Positions 26,172-38,592 of a DNA stretch of 64,000 bases are shown here, one piece after another (the stretch's first letter is position 1; each line of letters begins with the position of its first letter). Below the pieces are notes generated by a model that saw only the letters and a list, made by a program, of their open reading frames with translations, made no database searches and was not told where the DNA came from. The position numbers and the translations under genes are program-made. Source of the stretch: Polytrichum commune (Eukaryota; Streptophyta; Polytrichopsida; Polytrichales; Polytrichaceae). Where the stretch lies: NCBI GenBank assembly GCA_950295325.1, contig OX485808.1:188501-252500 (forward strand), in the 5' to 3' direction.

Positions 26172-26958
26172 TATAGAACTGGGAAAAATATCGGGGCCCT
26201 ACTATGCGAAGGACTTCTGAGTGTTGGGCGATCACGTAATTGTGGTCGTAGATTGTGTCTGCCCAAAGTTACAGAGTGGAATCTGTGCACTATCACGGAG
26301 GCATTGCAACCAACTTCATCAATACCTGGCCATATCTTGCATTGCAACTGGCATGGCCTCGATCACTGAATTCTGCCATAGAGAAACCTAATAAAAAATG
26401 GAGGTTGATTTGAGACCACTACACACTACAGACCATCAATATACGGATCAAGGTTGAATGGAGGCTGGAAATGGGTTTATGATGGAAAAGTGAAAAGAAC
26501 CTGCTGATCTTGGATAAGCTGATGTGAAATGTGTATGTAAGAGGCCTGCTACTCCATAATCATGAACCAATGGGAGAGTGATCTCTGATCTGCAAAAGTA
26601 CACCGCCTGCAAGCTAGAAAAAGTTGAGAAATTTTGTGAAGAGTCCTAAAAAGGGTGTCACATAGAGAATCAAAAGAGAAGAATCTAACATCCAGCAACA
26701 CGGAATACTCAAGCATGGAGAAATATACGACACAGCGTGTACCCTTAAACCGGCATCAAACACAATACACTATTGCCGTTGTCCAACTTGAACACGGCAT
26801 AAGCAATGACCACGAATTGGAAGGAAGACAAATCCCAGGGAGTGTGTAGTTCCAAGGAGCATACAACTACATGTCACAGGACATGGCCATACGGGATCCA
26901 CATCGACATTGCTAACTATTGGTGAGCAAAGTATCGCTACATAAATCGGATTACTTAC

Positions 26959-27027
26959 AGCCTCTTCTGGTTTGTTTTCAACATTCCTGTGTGCACGTTC
27001 AAGACGCTGCAGTGGTGCCAAAGGCAA
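26959..27027 (-). other. Candidate 5' coding exon of the Transposase_24 gene
   Basis: A minus-strand ATG at 27027 opens a 23-codon frame (MPLAPLQRLERAHRNVENKP and on) ending at a canonical GTAAGT donor at 26958. It has the same donor sequence and phase 0 as the exon ending at 25989. It is probably the first coding exon or an upstream exon of the minus-strand gene. The exons linking it to 26171 are not resolved. An identical copy lies at 45019-45087. Confidence 0.4.
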
Positions 27028-27268
27028 AATACTGTTCTAAGCATAGTGTCTTTAATAGAGAATACCAGCACATAAGTTTATCTCTCAACCACGCATCTAA
27101 ACAATGTCACCCCGGATTAAGAAATAATTGTGGTCACAAGCATGCCAAAAAATAGTTAGCACCGGACTACTTTTCCATTGCCATCTCACCCGAATACGAC
27201 CACTTCGACACTACAGCGAGTCGACGGCACAATTGCGCAGTGGTTCCCTCATCCAGGAGGGGACCATT

Positions 27269-27882
27269 GATATGGTCATTTCAAAATGCACGATGACAGG
27301 AAAACTGTTACAGAGGGAACTCTGCGTGATGTAATAGCCAATCCCCATATGACATACATTTGAGGATAGAGGAAATAGTCGTAACACACTTTGCCATACA
27401 CCACTCAAAACATATCTGTCTGGGAGTGATCAAACAATGCCCACATACCGGAAACAACAAGAGAATACTCACAGGAGGCAACTTGAGCAAGGAAGATTAA
27501 TATGGACATATGTATCAAATGCTGCCTAAACACTCACCAACAAACTTGCCGCAGACCAAGACTGAAAAATATGACGATATGGTCATTTTGAAGTGAACGA
27601 TGACAGGAAAACTGTAACAGATGATCTCTCCGTGGTGTAATAGCCCATCACCATAGTCCACACATTTGATTCTAGGGGAAATAGGCAAACATGCTGGGCC
27701 AATACACCACTCAAAACAGATCTGACTAAGAGTCTTCACAAAATAGCCACATACCGGATACAACAAGACCGTACTCACAGGAGGCAACTTGAGCAGGGTT
27801 TAGTTTTAACATGGACATATGTATCAAATGTTGCCTAAACAATCACCAACAAACTGAAAGCAGACCAAAATTGAAAAAACTG
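27269..27882. repeat. Tandem duplication of about 307 bp inside the CACTA
   Basis: Two units, 27269-27575 and 27576-27882, both start GATATGGTCATT. They share long blocks including ACAGGAAAACTG, CACCACTCAAAACA and CACAGGAGGCAACTTGAGCA, and are diverged by many substitutions. On the minus strand each contains CTCAAGTTGCCTCCT followed by a GTGAGT donor-like site. It is an old duplication internal to the element and is repeated at 45329-45942. Confidence 0.88.
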
Positions 27883-30800
27883 ATGACGGAAAATGGCACA
27901 GCCACATCCTGCGTGTTAAAGGTAGCTCAAAACAACAACATTGGCGGGGGATCTTGGCAGCATCAACATGTTGGGTTTGCACACCGACCCAACACAGGTC
28001 AAACACATCAGGGTGCACAGTGTGGGGTTGTGTGGCACAGGCAGACAAACTGGTGCACTCTGACGCACAAGTGATAGTCGAGCCCCCAGACAAAGGCGAC
28101 GGGGCGTGCGAAGGGTTCAACACCAAAAGAAGGTTGCTTGACTAAGACCCCTGGCGCAAAAAACATGGCGATGCTTTAGGGTCCGCATCCGGCATGCTAT
28201 AGGCAGGTCAGAGCGACAAAGAACGAAGGGAAACTTGCGTGTATGAAAACTGCACATGTTGCACACCTATGCCAGCATGAGATGGAAACCACAGGCTGCG
28301 CACAGATAGGTGATTGGATTGGCCAACGGGAGGCAAGTGCGAAAGTGACCATGGATCACTGCAACACTCCACTCCTTGTACAGTGTAGGGTAGCAAGGCG
28401 GAGGCACACAAAGACCGAGAGGCAATGCACGCTGATGTTGAGGATAGAGTCTGCTCATGTGAGAAAGGCGAGGAGGAGACGATGTAGTGAGTCTGAGAGA
28501 AAAGAAAGATTCGCGGAGACGAGGAGACGATGCACCTAACAGAGACTCCTAACGAATGCAGGTGATTGACAGGATGTATGCAAGTCGAGGCAGAACCAAA
28601 CCGACTCAGAGGGACCTCGAGGGAAATTCAATTGCCAAGCAGCGGGAAATTGAAGCGAAAGAGATCCGTTCCGGGGGAAAGTCGAAATGGGAAGAGTCTG
28701 CAACAAAGTGTGCCTGATGAGGGTGGGCCAACTGCCAGCCTCGAGCGAAGGGGAATCGTGTCGAAGATCTTCAACCATCATCACCCGGGGGCTGGATCAA
28801 ATCCCCACGTACGCACAGCGGCCTGGCAGCATGGCCATGGCAATCATGGGGTTAACTCCAGCCCCCACCGATGACGTGGTGGGAGACACGTCATCCTCAA
28901 CACGTGTGAATAACTTTTCCCATCCACATCGTCGCCCCCTGATGGACGGTCAAGATTGCCTCGGGCAGCACATTGCCTCGGGCAGGGAGCCATCAACGGC
29001 CAAAATTAATCGGGCAGTCTGGTTGTGTATTTTCGGCGGCGGGCTCTACACAGGTAGGCTCCACCCTGCTTGAACTCCGCCATTCTTGTCATCCCCGTTC
29101 GTTCTACCCATCTGCTCTTGCATGTACGCAGCTTTGTCATGGTTTTTGGAGGTTTCGGCAAGCTCGTATTGCAGTAGACGGCAACTCAGCGATCTTGGTG
29201 CTGGATGTGTGTTGCATTCTGCTGGTTTAGGGGAGGACACATACCCCGCGTAACGCATCGGCGTTCACGACGCGTTGCGCCATTGTAGATCGCATTGTGT
29301 GAGGTTCCTTTGTGTCATGCCGCAAAGCGTGAATGATACAACCGAGGCTATCTTGGCGAGGACTGCCTTTTGCGGGGTCTGCGACGTTGCAACTTGCCGA
29401 GGTTATCTCTTTCTTTTGTGAAGAGTTCATGTGTCCTTCACCTTGTGTGTGCATATCTGCGACGGTTTGGGCTCCCGGGTCCAGAGCTGTGTTACAAAGC
29501 TCTATTGTCCGTCTACATGACGGCATCGTCGCACTTTCACCCGAGGAAATTTGCGCCATTGCTGACTAGCTTGGCGTTCTACATGTCAGGTTCTGTGTAG
29601 CCGTGATGTGTTGTTTAGATCCATTCACTCTGCGATTTGTGGTGGATCCGCCCCAATGTTTCTGTGTGTGGGTGATTGTATGACGGCGTGGATCAGCCTT
29701 GTTCATGCCATGTCGTAGTTATTGTGTCGAGTAGATCAAGTCATCGCCGTGTGCCGATCATAAAACTTGCAGTACTATGACTGATCTTGTGCCTCATTGC
29801 AGAATGAACGTCTCCGTGATTGGGACTTGAATTGCACACGCTCTCAGAGGCGGACGAGGGACGCGTGGCTGCTGTCCTCCCTTGTCTCAGAGTAGCTTGA
29901 ATGTTTGGCGTTGTTATCTATTTTGTGACATTTTCTTAACTTCTATAACTGGATTTCCGGGCAAACTGTGTAGCAATTATGTCATTATGTCATTATTGGC
30001 ATCTTGCATCCTTAGCTTGGTCAGCATTCTTCAGTATGTTTTTATCGTGACGACTGACCCAGTTGTGTGTGGGTATGCACTTGGAGTGTCACACCTATTG
30101 GAGGAGATCGCCGTCGCAGCAGAACGTAATTACAAGGGCATTCTGTTGTCAGATGCAATCTGACAGCGGAGTCTGCGATCCGAAAGGTAAGTTTCCAAGC
30201 CCCATTTTTGGCTAGTGTGCTTTGCCGATACGATTCTTAATGTTTTCACCCAAAATATATGAAACCTGCCTCCACCAATGTTGACCACGCAACAATGGCT
30301 TGGTTCAGCACTATGGATTGACCCACTGGGTCCTCTTCAACATTGTCGTGCCTGCGTGTTCCGTTATGCCACACACTGCCTATGCAGTTCGATCTGTAGC
30401 CAGACTTGTTTCGGCAATGCAGAGTCGGAGTGTAACATCAGTTACAGATGGGCAGATTCAGTAATATATAGTTATCATGGTTGTCATGCTGCAAGGATGT
30501 AGATGTTTGCGGTTGAGTTGCCTGCCAGAATGGCTACACCATCTTCAACCTGGAGGATTGTTAGAAGTCTAATGGTTTAAACATACAACGTATTCTTAGT
30601 TCACTGTGTAAGAGCGTATGATGTGTGTCAGAATGTGTGTCATTCTCAACTCAGCTGAGAAATGTACGAAAAGTTAGAGGGTTCACCCAGTCTGGTGATG
30701 ATGTTGGGTATGGGAGAACAGGTTGTGTCGAGAATGGCAGCCACTGATTGAGCACCATGATCATATAAAGTGCCTTCGTAATGCGCGCAACAACATGAAT

Positions 30801-31544
30801 AGGACTTTGATGGGCTTTCCATCTTACCTCCTGAATTATGTCAAGCAATGTCCCCATATTCTGTGAAGATCACCTCACTTTCATGGGAGGTACTGATTCG
30901 TATTTGTGTCAAGTAGCAGTATGTAGAAGGCATGGGGTCTTTATCTGCGGAGGATGCAGGGAACCGGGCTTCACCGGCTGACGATCGAGTCCTCAGGGGA
31001 ACCGTTGAGGTAAGATTGCGTGTACCAGAAGATCTGCGAGGACCATGTAAGTATGGATGCTTACATGAAACCCCTGTTGCAGGCAGACATTGACAACACT
31101 ACTTGCCCTAATGATTCTTCGGAGTGTCTGTTGCTGGCAGTATATCTAAGGTCCATTGCCTGAGTGAATAACTTGTGTATATGGTCAACGACACAGCTAA
31201 CAAGACAGTAGTGTGGATGCTGGAGTGGTTTAGCGCCATTTTTACTTGGTGCCCCGGCGTGAGTTGATGTGGATGAAAACCGTGTGTATGACTAGCAATA
31301 TCGGTGTCCCCTTCAGTGAATGATTTGCACCCTTTTAAGGTGGTTGATAGCAAATTAGCCAAGGTGCGAGGTGAGTTGCTTCACATTGATCTCATATTGT
31401 AATGGTGCAATAAGTCTACAAGACTATGAATGTTGGACTGCCCAAAGTTATGTGTCGCCTGCCGTAGCTGGGACGTTCTTCTGTTATGCAAGACTGGGTT
31501 CATTAAAGAATAACATGGTGCTAAAACATGATGCAGATTGAGGC
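27883..31544. other. CACTA divergent intergenic and leader region
   Basis: The region lies between the 5' ends of the two CACTA genes. It is GC-richer around 28.5-29.3 kb, with the palindrome listed separately and a direct repeat of ATTGCCTCGGGCAG (28955 and 28972). Splice-like signals toward TNP2 include GTAAGT near 30185. A possible short coding exon at 30932-31009 begins MGSLSAEDAGNRASPADD and ends in a GTAAGA donor. Its joining to the 31545 start is not certain, because the following acceptor near 31536 leads to a stop in that phase. Confidence 0.45.
28870..28906. promoter_or_regulatory. bZIP/G-box type palindrome between the divergent CACTA genes
   Basis: GATGACGTG (28870-28878) and CACGTCATC (28887-28895) form perfect 9-bp inverted arms around an 8-bp spacer. 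They are followed by a CACGTG G-box at 28901-28906. TGACGTG and CACGTG cores are established plant bZIP/bHLH binding sites. The position, between two divergent transposase genes, suggests a shared promoter element; that function is inferred. The second copy is at 46930-46966. Confidence 0.5.
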
Positions 31545-34500
31545 ATGAGCATGGAGGGTGAACCAGTAGCTCGGCTTCCACTAGACCATCCACTCCGCAT
31601 CAAGGCAAGGGATTTGAAGTTGCAGCAGCGAGACGAGGATCGTGCTGACAGGAATGCATTGTCTAGGTACAGGTGCCCTTGCAATCTTTGTGGGGGGCGG
31701 AGACGACCCTACAAGACCAGCACAGTTGCAAGGCACCTCAGGCATCGGGGCCGACATGGTGCCTTGAGAGGTAGTACACAGGTAATTACGCACATCGACC
31801 ATAGTTGAGGGAGTGGTCATGAAATACTTAAACTTTATTATTGACGTGACCATTTTGTTGTCGATGTGTGTTTTAATATTGGTGTATGTTGACATTTAGG
31901 GTGACGACTATGACTCATCTGACGAGGAGTGGGATCAGCACATTGGCTCACACGCTCGAGCATTTCTCGGCCTGAATGAGCCAATAGCTGAGATAGCTCT
32001 CGACGACGGCGTTGGAATTGGGATGATGGTGAGGAATGCTTTCACGTTTGCGGACAACATACACATGCGTGCGGCTGTGGCCGCCTGCCCCGAAGCTGCC
32101 GTTGCAGAGGGGTCCCCAATGCAGCACCGGCAGGATGGACTCGGAGATGCGGATATTGTGAGCAACATTAATGTGCGGTCAGAAGGTGAATACATTGCTG
32201 AGTTTCAAACAAGGTCCCTGCAGTCCAATTGCAGTAACGATCACAGCCAATGCCCACGTCAACATGGAACAAGCAATGTCGATGGAGGCTCCAGCGGAGA
32301 GGAGGGTTCGGCCAATTTAGGGGCCGAAGATGGGGACGCGGAGGAGAACTCTAGTGATTCCTCCAGGAGGGAGCCAGGGGATGCATCGGACGACGAACAG
32401 AGTGATGAGGAGGACCTGGAAGAGCTGCTGGGTCAAATTCCCGAGGACCGAATGGGTTCGAATCCCGAATTTGATATTGCCGCAACACTGCCCTTGTATG
32501 AGGGCAGCACCTTGTCCATGCTATGCGCAACCTTGCTCATAGTGAATTGTTGTAAGACACACGGTGTGTCCAACACATTTACGAATGAGCTACTTATGCT
32601 CCTGAGTATGAGTATTCTGCCCGCGGGAAATTGTCTTCCGAAAACGGAGTATGAGGCGAGCAAAATTCTGCGGAGACTTGGGTTGGCATATAACATGATA
32701 CATGCTTGTCCTAATGGGTGTTGTTTATTTAATGGTGATTTAGAGGATGTTGAGAAATGTCCAGTGTGTGAGCATGATAGGTACAGAATGTGCGGGAGGT
32801 CAAGGGTACCGACTTTGATATTGCGTCATTTTCCCCTTATCCCTCAGCTGCAAAGGATGTTTAGCTCTAAGAAGTTGTCAAAGTTAAATGTATGGCACTA
32901 TTTTAACAAGTCGGTTGATGGAAAGATGAGACACACTGCTGATTCTCCACAGTGGAATTTTGTGAACACAGAACTGGAACCTGAAGCGGGCAATGATATG
33001 TTCGGTCGAGATCCGCGGGATATCCATCTAGGACTTGCCCTGGACGGCATGAACCCATATTCTGAGAAACGCTCAACCCAAAGCTTAACTCCAGTCATTG
33101 TGTTCAACTACAACTTGCCTCCGTGGTTGGTAACCAAAAAATACTTTGTAATGTTATGTCTTCTGATTCCAACTAAATTAAGTCTAACAGGTTCAAATAT
33201 TGATGTCTTCGTACAACCTCTGGTAGATGAGTTGCAACAACTGTGGAGTCGTAGGGGGGTTCTTACATGGGATGCTAGAGCTAATTTGGGAGTGTCCCAC
33301 TTCAACCTGAGGGCCGTTTTGATGTGGACATTGCACGATTTTCCGGCCTATGGATTGATTTCTGGACTAACTACAAAAGGGTTCAAAGGTTGTCCTGTAT
33401 GCGGACCCCACACAGTATCTCGCAGGTCCAAAATACTGAGGAAAAATGTGTACTGCAACTGCCATAGAAGATATCTGCAAGGAGACCATTATTTTCGGGG
33501 CGCAGCTGCAGCATTTGACGGTGAAGCAAACCATGAAACGGCGGCCGAACCACTAACAGGAAACCAAACAATTCGGTATGGCCGTCAATCAGAGGCCTAC
33601 ATTGACGGAGGGGGCACAGAGAAGGACGACGAATTTCCTGCCAAGGAGCACGGTGTAAAGAGAGTATCAGCGCTATACCAGTTACCATACTGGAGGGTTA
33701 GTATTGCGAAACCTGTTGCTATTTATTCTCCTAATTTTCATTGAAAGGAATGACATGGTTGAATATCTCTGGTTGTCAATTCATGTCTACCTTACATGGC
33801 CAGGAAGATGATATGATCACCGGGATGTTGTGAATATTCCTGGTCCTTGCTGGACACACTGCAATGTTTAACTTCAGAGTCTGTAATGAATTAAGAATAA
33901 ATGCAATGCAGACAATACCCTGACTCTATCAAAATGGACAGTTTGTTGTTGCCAGCCTGCTCATTCATCTACAACTGCAAATGAAATATATGTAATTTGA
34001 CATATGTATATATGAATATCAGACAATGAAGCATTGCCTACTTGCTTGCAGGTTGTTGTGGTCCCAAATGTGCATATATGATGTTGGACACTAGCATGTT
34101 GTGGCTTGTTGTTGAAAACACCTAGTGACTTACGAGACCATTATGCACATTGCAACATATGCTTACTATTGCAGCTTGTAGCCGCAGAAGCTTCCAATCA
34201 GGCACCTCTTGGATGTAATGCACATTGAGCGCAACATATGCGACAGCTTAGTGAAGTTACTATTTGGAGCGAAAGACACCGCAGCCTCGCGTCGAGATAT
34301 GGAGGAGGAGAGAATACGGCAACATTTGTGGGTTCGTCGAGGGCCGGTGCCTGGTGGAAATTACATCAAGCCTCCTGCACCATACGTGCTGACCAAAGAG
34401 GAACAAAAAAATTTTCTAGAGCAATTGGCTGGAATATCACTACCGACGGGCTATTGTGGGCCAATGCAGAAGCACATACTCCAGAATAGAATTGGTAACA

Positions 34501-36286
34501 TGAAGTCCCATGACTTCCACATCTTTTTCCAATTTATACTCCCTGTTTGTTTGAGGCATCTTATGGACAGGGGGCCCCGATCGGCCATTATTCGGCTTGC
34601 AAGGTTGTTCACAATGATCTGCAAAAAGGTCATAGCTGTGACAGAGTTAGAGCGTTTACAACATTATGCAGCCGAAACAATGTGCTTAATGGAGGTATGG
34701 TTTCCTCCTTCTTTTTTTGACATTATGGTCCATTTGCCAATCCATCTTGTTAGGCAGGTGAAGTTGTGCGGCCCAATTGCCAATGCTTGGTGCTATCCGG
34801 TAGAGAGACACTTGAATGTTTTAAAAAAATATATCCGGAACCGGGCACACCCCGAGGGTGCCATTGCGAATGCTTACTTGTATGATGAGGCACTCGGATT
34901 TTGCACCGAGTACTTGAAGCTCTATCCCTTCACACGACGAAGAATTTGGGATGACGAGGAGGAGTTGGGTGATTGTGGAGAACTGCTAGAAGGAAAAGCC
35001 CTAAACCGAGAACTAACCAACGAGGAGCGGAGAGCAATCCATTCTTGGATTATTAGGAATTCAGAGGCAACTAGGGAGCCTTGGAGGTAAACCATATGCA
35101 TTATGTCTTGATGAATAATCAAATTCACGCCTAGTCTGTATGTAGCCATGGCCTTTGCGTTCAGGTGCTGTCACACCCACTAATGTATAGTTATTTTGTA
35201 TCTGCCAGACAATACCAGGCCCTTAAAGAGCAACTGGAGGCAGGAAGGGCAACATTCAGGAGGGATGCTGCATTAAGAGGGCTTAGCCGAAGACAACAAC
35301 GTGCTTATCCTAATGACCTCTTGAACGACTTGCCTGACTTTGTGGACTGGTTGCCATCATACACCACGCAGTTGGTCAACACACATGGTTCACGCAATGT
35401 TGACATCGATTTGCTCCGACTATCGAGTCTCCCTTCTCGAGATGCTGAGAGTTATCAGCAAATGTGGGCCTATGGGAACCACTACAGGGTGTACAACGAG
35501 GGAGATGAACGAGGGTTCGTGACACAAGATTATGGAATCGCCAGCATATTTGGAGCAGAGGAGGGACAAAGCGCAGGTGTGAGTATGGTAGGAGTCTTGA
35601 AAGAGATTATTGTTGTTCGATACTCAGCGCAAAGGAGGGTAGTGTTTCGTGGTTCATGGATTCGCAATGCTCCTGGGGCACAGTCATCCACGAAGGTAGA
35701 CCAGTATGGCTTCACGATTGTCAGGTTCAATGATCGGATTGCCCGTGACATAGAACCGTATGTGTTACCGGCCACAATCCGCCAGGTATCACAATGTAGT
35801 GAGTCTGATTGGGGTTCATGTGGGAATGTGGCTCCTCCCTGTTGAAGTGTGCCCCAATGTATGGTGCATCGGAGGATGTGCATATATTGTGTGAATCCAT
35901 ACAATACCTTTGTTGACTATTTGTGCACATGGCGCAAGGTGTTCTTCATTGAGGATTGGAGGCATCCTGCGTGGCGCGTGGTGCTCCAGAAGGAGCCGCG
36001 ATCGCGGAGAGTGGTGGACAACGACGATGAACAGACATTGGGGATATCGGGGGATCTGATTGGCCTCCAACTACCGTTGGACATGAACGCAGCGCATTTC
36101 AGGCCAAACCCTGTGAATGCAGGGGAGGCAGTTCCAGCCGCGGAGATTGCCAGGCTGAATGCACTAGTGGCTGGTGATCCACATCAAATTCACCAACATG
36201 CAGGGGCCAATGGACGAAGGGGAAGGGGAAGGGGAAGGGGAAGGGGAAGGGGAGGCAACCGGAGGAGGTTGCCAAGAAGGAATTAG
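31545..36286 (+). CDS. CACTA transposase TNP2/TNPD, five exons, apparently intact
   Basis: Exons are 31545-31781, 31900-33696, 34188-35086, 35191-35785 and 35939-36286, giving 3,876 nt and 1,291 residues with every GT-AG junction in frame. Exon 1 has a zinc-type pattern, CPCNLC followed by HLRHRGRH, like the Transpos_assoc domain. Exon 2 starts with a long acidic stretch, then Transposase_21 from about residue 345: HACPNGCCLF, CPVCEHDRY, HFPLIPQLQRMF, GLALDGMNPY, LHDFPAYGLISG. Exon 3 is DUF4218: DVMHIERNICDSL, LPIHLVRQVKLCGPI, YPVERHLNVLKKYIRN. Exons 4 and 5 carry DUF4216 (IASIFGAEEG, VLKEIIVVRYS, DQYGFTIVRFND, VFFIEDWRHPAW). The tail is a GRGRGR repeat. TNP2 cuts and joins CACTA ends in the nucleus. 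The short exon at 30932-31009 could extend the N-terminus. No stop or frameshift was seen. Confidence 0.92.
36219..36254 (+). repeat. (GGAAGG)n tract, G-quadruplex potential, encodes the RG-rich tail
   Basis: The sequence GGGGAA is repeated about six times on the coding strand at the 3' end of TNP2, giving six runs of four G separated by AA. It encodes the GRGRGR tail of the transposase. Both a G-quadruplex in the mRNA and an RGG-like RNA-binding tail are possible by composition. Confidence 0.75.
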
Positions 36287-36871
36287 ATAGGACCTTGGAA
36301 TTCGGACATGGCAGTCATGTGCTTTGCAACACCTCGAATGGCGCTGACGGCATTTTTCCGGTAGACACCAGTATTTCTGATTGCATAAATGCAACTCAAA
36401 CATGATATTTTGATGTTTCCTGTTAATGCAATGCATCGAACTTACCCCTTGTGCACATCGTCTCTACAGACACAGCAATGGTTTGTCATCTTTGATGTGG
36501 CAATTGTGATAACATTGTGGGTTACTAATGTCAATCATGTGGTCATGTAATATTTCAGGTGGTTGATGAGATTCCTATTTCCGAACTATTAAAGCTCAAA
36601 GATTCGAAGTGTTCTGGGGACATCTGGGAATGGGACTGTGGACGGCAGATTGTGGACGTACATGTCTACCTTACACTGAAGGAAGATTACACTTGTCATA
36701 TTTGAGGATGTTTTTATGTAGAGCTTTCTATTACTTGGCAAAGAGGTCTTGCTTCTAAGATGTTTATATTTTGTGATGCGAGACATAATATTGGGCCTTG
36801 CCTCAACTTTGTTCAGGTAGGTGAATGATGAATCTATCTGTTTTAAATCATTGTTTAATCTTGTTGCACAG
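36287..36871. other. CACTA region between TNP2 and the captured gene
   Basis: This is the 3' untranslated region of TNP2 and sequence of unknown origin. A splice-acceptor-like CAG at about 36559 is followed by an open stretch (VVDEIPISELLKLKDSKC) that could be another captured exon, but I do not recognise it. Confidence 0.4.
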
Positions 36872-38592
36872 TTGATCTTCCCCTGCACACTCCTGGGTAC
36901 TGGAGAACCTTGGACCCTGATGAAAACAATAAGTGTCACATAATACTTGAACTATGAGTCAGGTATGTTCTCTTCCTTGTACCTTGAAATTTGAAAGTCG
37001 GATGACTAGGAGTTCCAGCTGCTCAGTTTATCGGAGCTCAGCGTGTAGGAGATTGTTCAGATCTGCTGCCCTTGGCTTCTGTTGGACTACGGTGTGGGTT
37101 CACTGATTTGCATGACTTCATGTATTTTATTGCATGGACTCATTTTACTCCTCTGTGGAGAGCACGGACTTTCAGAATGTAAAGCAAGTATAAACTAATA
37201 CCTTCAGCTGATGAAGACTACTGCTTTCAAGTGATGTTTGGATCTTTCATGTGCGACTTTGTTGACAACATATATTTGTGATGTTACATAAATGTAGCTA
37301 TCCTTGAATTGTGCAAGAAAATTCTCAAAAAATAGGGGTGTGGGGGATTTTCGTAATGACGTGAAAACCACAAATATTCCTGTAGAAGTATGGAGATACT
37401 ATCTTCTTGTCAATCGGCCAAAGGTACACTAATCTTATCCTTATTGAGAGACTTGCAAGGCTAAAATGCAACCTCGTGTATCCTTAATCAACTAGTGTGT
37501 CTAGCTACTGCTTGAATCTATCTGTGAAGTTCTTATATAGTTTTTAGCTGTTGGGTACATCTATGTTGTTCTTCCAATATGTTCTGCATGCTGTGTGTGA
37601 ATGTTGTGGTCGTTCTTGCAGTTATGAAGGATAAACATAATTGAGAACTGTGGAAGCAATTATTGTCTAAAACGGATTTCCTTGCTATTCCTTTTTAATC
37701 CAAACTTGAAGTTCACAAAGGCTTGTGTGAACAAAATGTTCCTTTATGGGTTGTGCATTTGTATGGCAACGATCATTTAAAAAATATTCCAATAAATTCA
37801 TTATTATTTTGATTTTTTTTTTTTTGGACCCTTTAATGATGTCTTTACTACAGGTTTCAGATACTCTGTTTACCTGGGCAGACCTTCAGGCCAAGCAAAA
37901 CAATGAGTTGCTAAAGAATATGGGCAACTTTGTTCATCAGACCTTGTTTTTTCTGGCCAAACCTTCAGGTCTGCACCACCTCATATTCAAAAGTTATGAA
38001 AGTATTCTCTAGCTAGTTTATGAAAGTGTTATGAGACTAGTGTTTCTGCTTGTAAATTATATATGAAATGATCATATACAAATGATTATGAGATGAAGGT
38101 TTTGTGGGATTTTTTGACAGGGGAAGGTGGGTATATATCAGTGGCTACCGAAGCTATCAACCCTGTAGAGCATGAACTCACAGCCAATTTCGGATCCGAA
38201 GTTGAGAAGGTTGTGACTGAGTATGTTGACGCTATGGAGAAATTGAAGTTGAAGACATGCTTAGAGTAGCAATGAACGCTTCCAGTCTTGGCAACCTTTA
38301 TTTACAGGCACTGCACCTAAAGAAGTTTTGGAGAATTGTCAGGACCCATTTGTGCCGTGAAAGTCCTACCTTTGTATGATTGATTCTATGTTGAGGAGCT
38401 CCATCATGGCGATGTTTGTAAATCCTAACTTTCTGTCATATCAATCATGGTTCATGGGAACAGGACAGCAAATTCTGGAAGTTGTACAAGGAAGATCCAC
38501 CTGCTTGTGCAATTGTGTTGAAGGCATCTGTTGGACCGGTTCATTTGTTGACGACACTTTTTGAACCATTCATGCCAAATTTCTCCCACAAG
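36872..38592 (+). pseudogene. Captured fragment of a methionyl-tRNA synthetase gene, introns retained
   Basis: Five exon-like blocks in order match cytosolic-type MetRS. 36872-36962 encodes TLLGTGEPWTLMKTISVT, then a TAA where the family has E, then YLNYES. 37317-37423 encodes the KMSKS-loop region as KFSKNRGVG, then NIPVEVWRYYLLVNRPK. 37854-37968 is VSDTLFTWADLQAKQNNELL, NMGNFVHQ and on. 38121-38306 is EKVVTEYVDAMEKLKLK, a frameshift, then AMNASSLGNLYLQ. 38464-38592 is DSKFWKLYKEDPPACAIVLK through EPFMPNFSHK. Blocks are separated by GT-AG introns (one with a GC donor), so genomic DNA was captured rather than cDNA. The family motif KFSKS has become KFSKN. A further block after 39321 (IGKSGTLWT) may continue it but is uncertain. 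It lies downstream of and in the same orientation as TNP2, entirely inside the CACTA. CACTA and MULE elements are known to capture host gene pieces. Confidence 0.88.

Noticed and set aside
27308-27787. Cysteine-rich, hydrophobic small proteins on the minus strand
   Set aside because: They are duplicated with the 307-bp repeat, show donor sites after the first codons and have no family resemblance.
32454-32466. tRNA-like B-box GGGTTCGAATCCC
   Set aside because: It lies inside an intact TNP2 exon (codons for M-G-S-N-P-E). No tRNA acceptor stem or anticodon arm can be placed around it.
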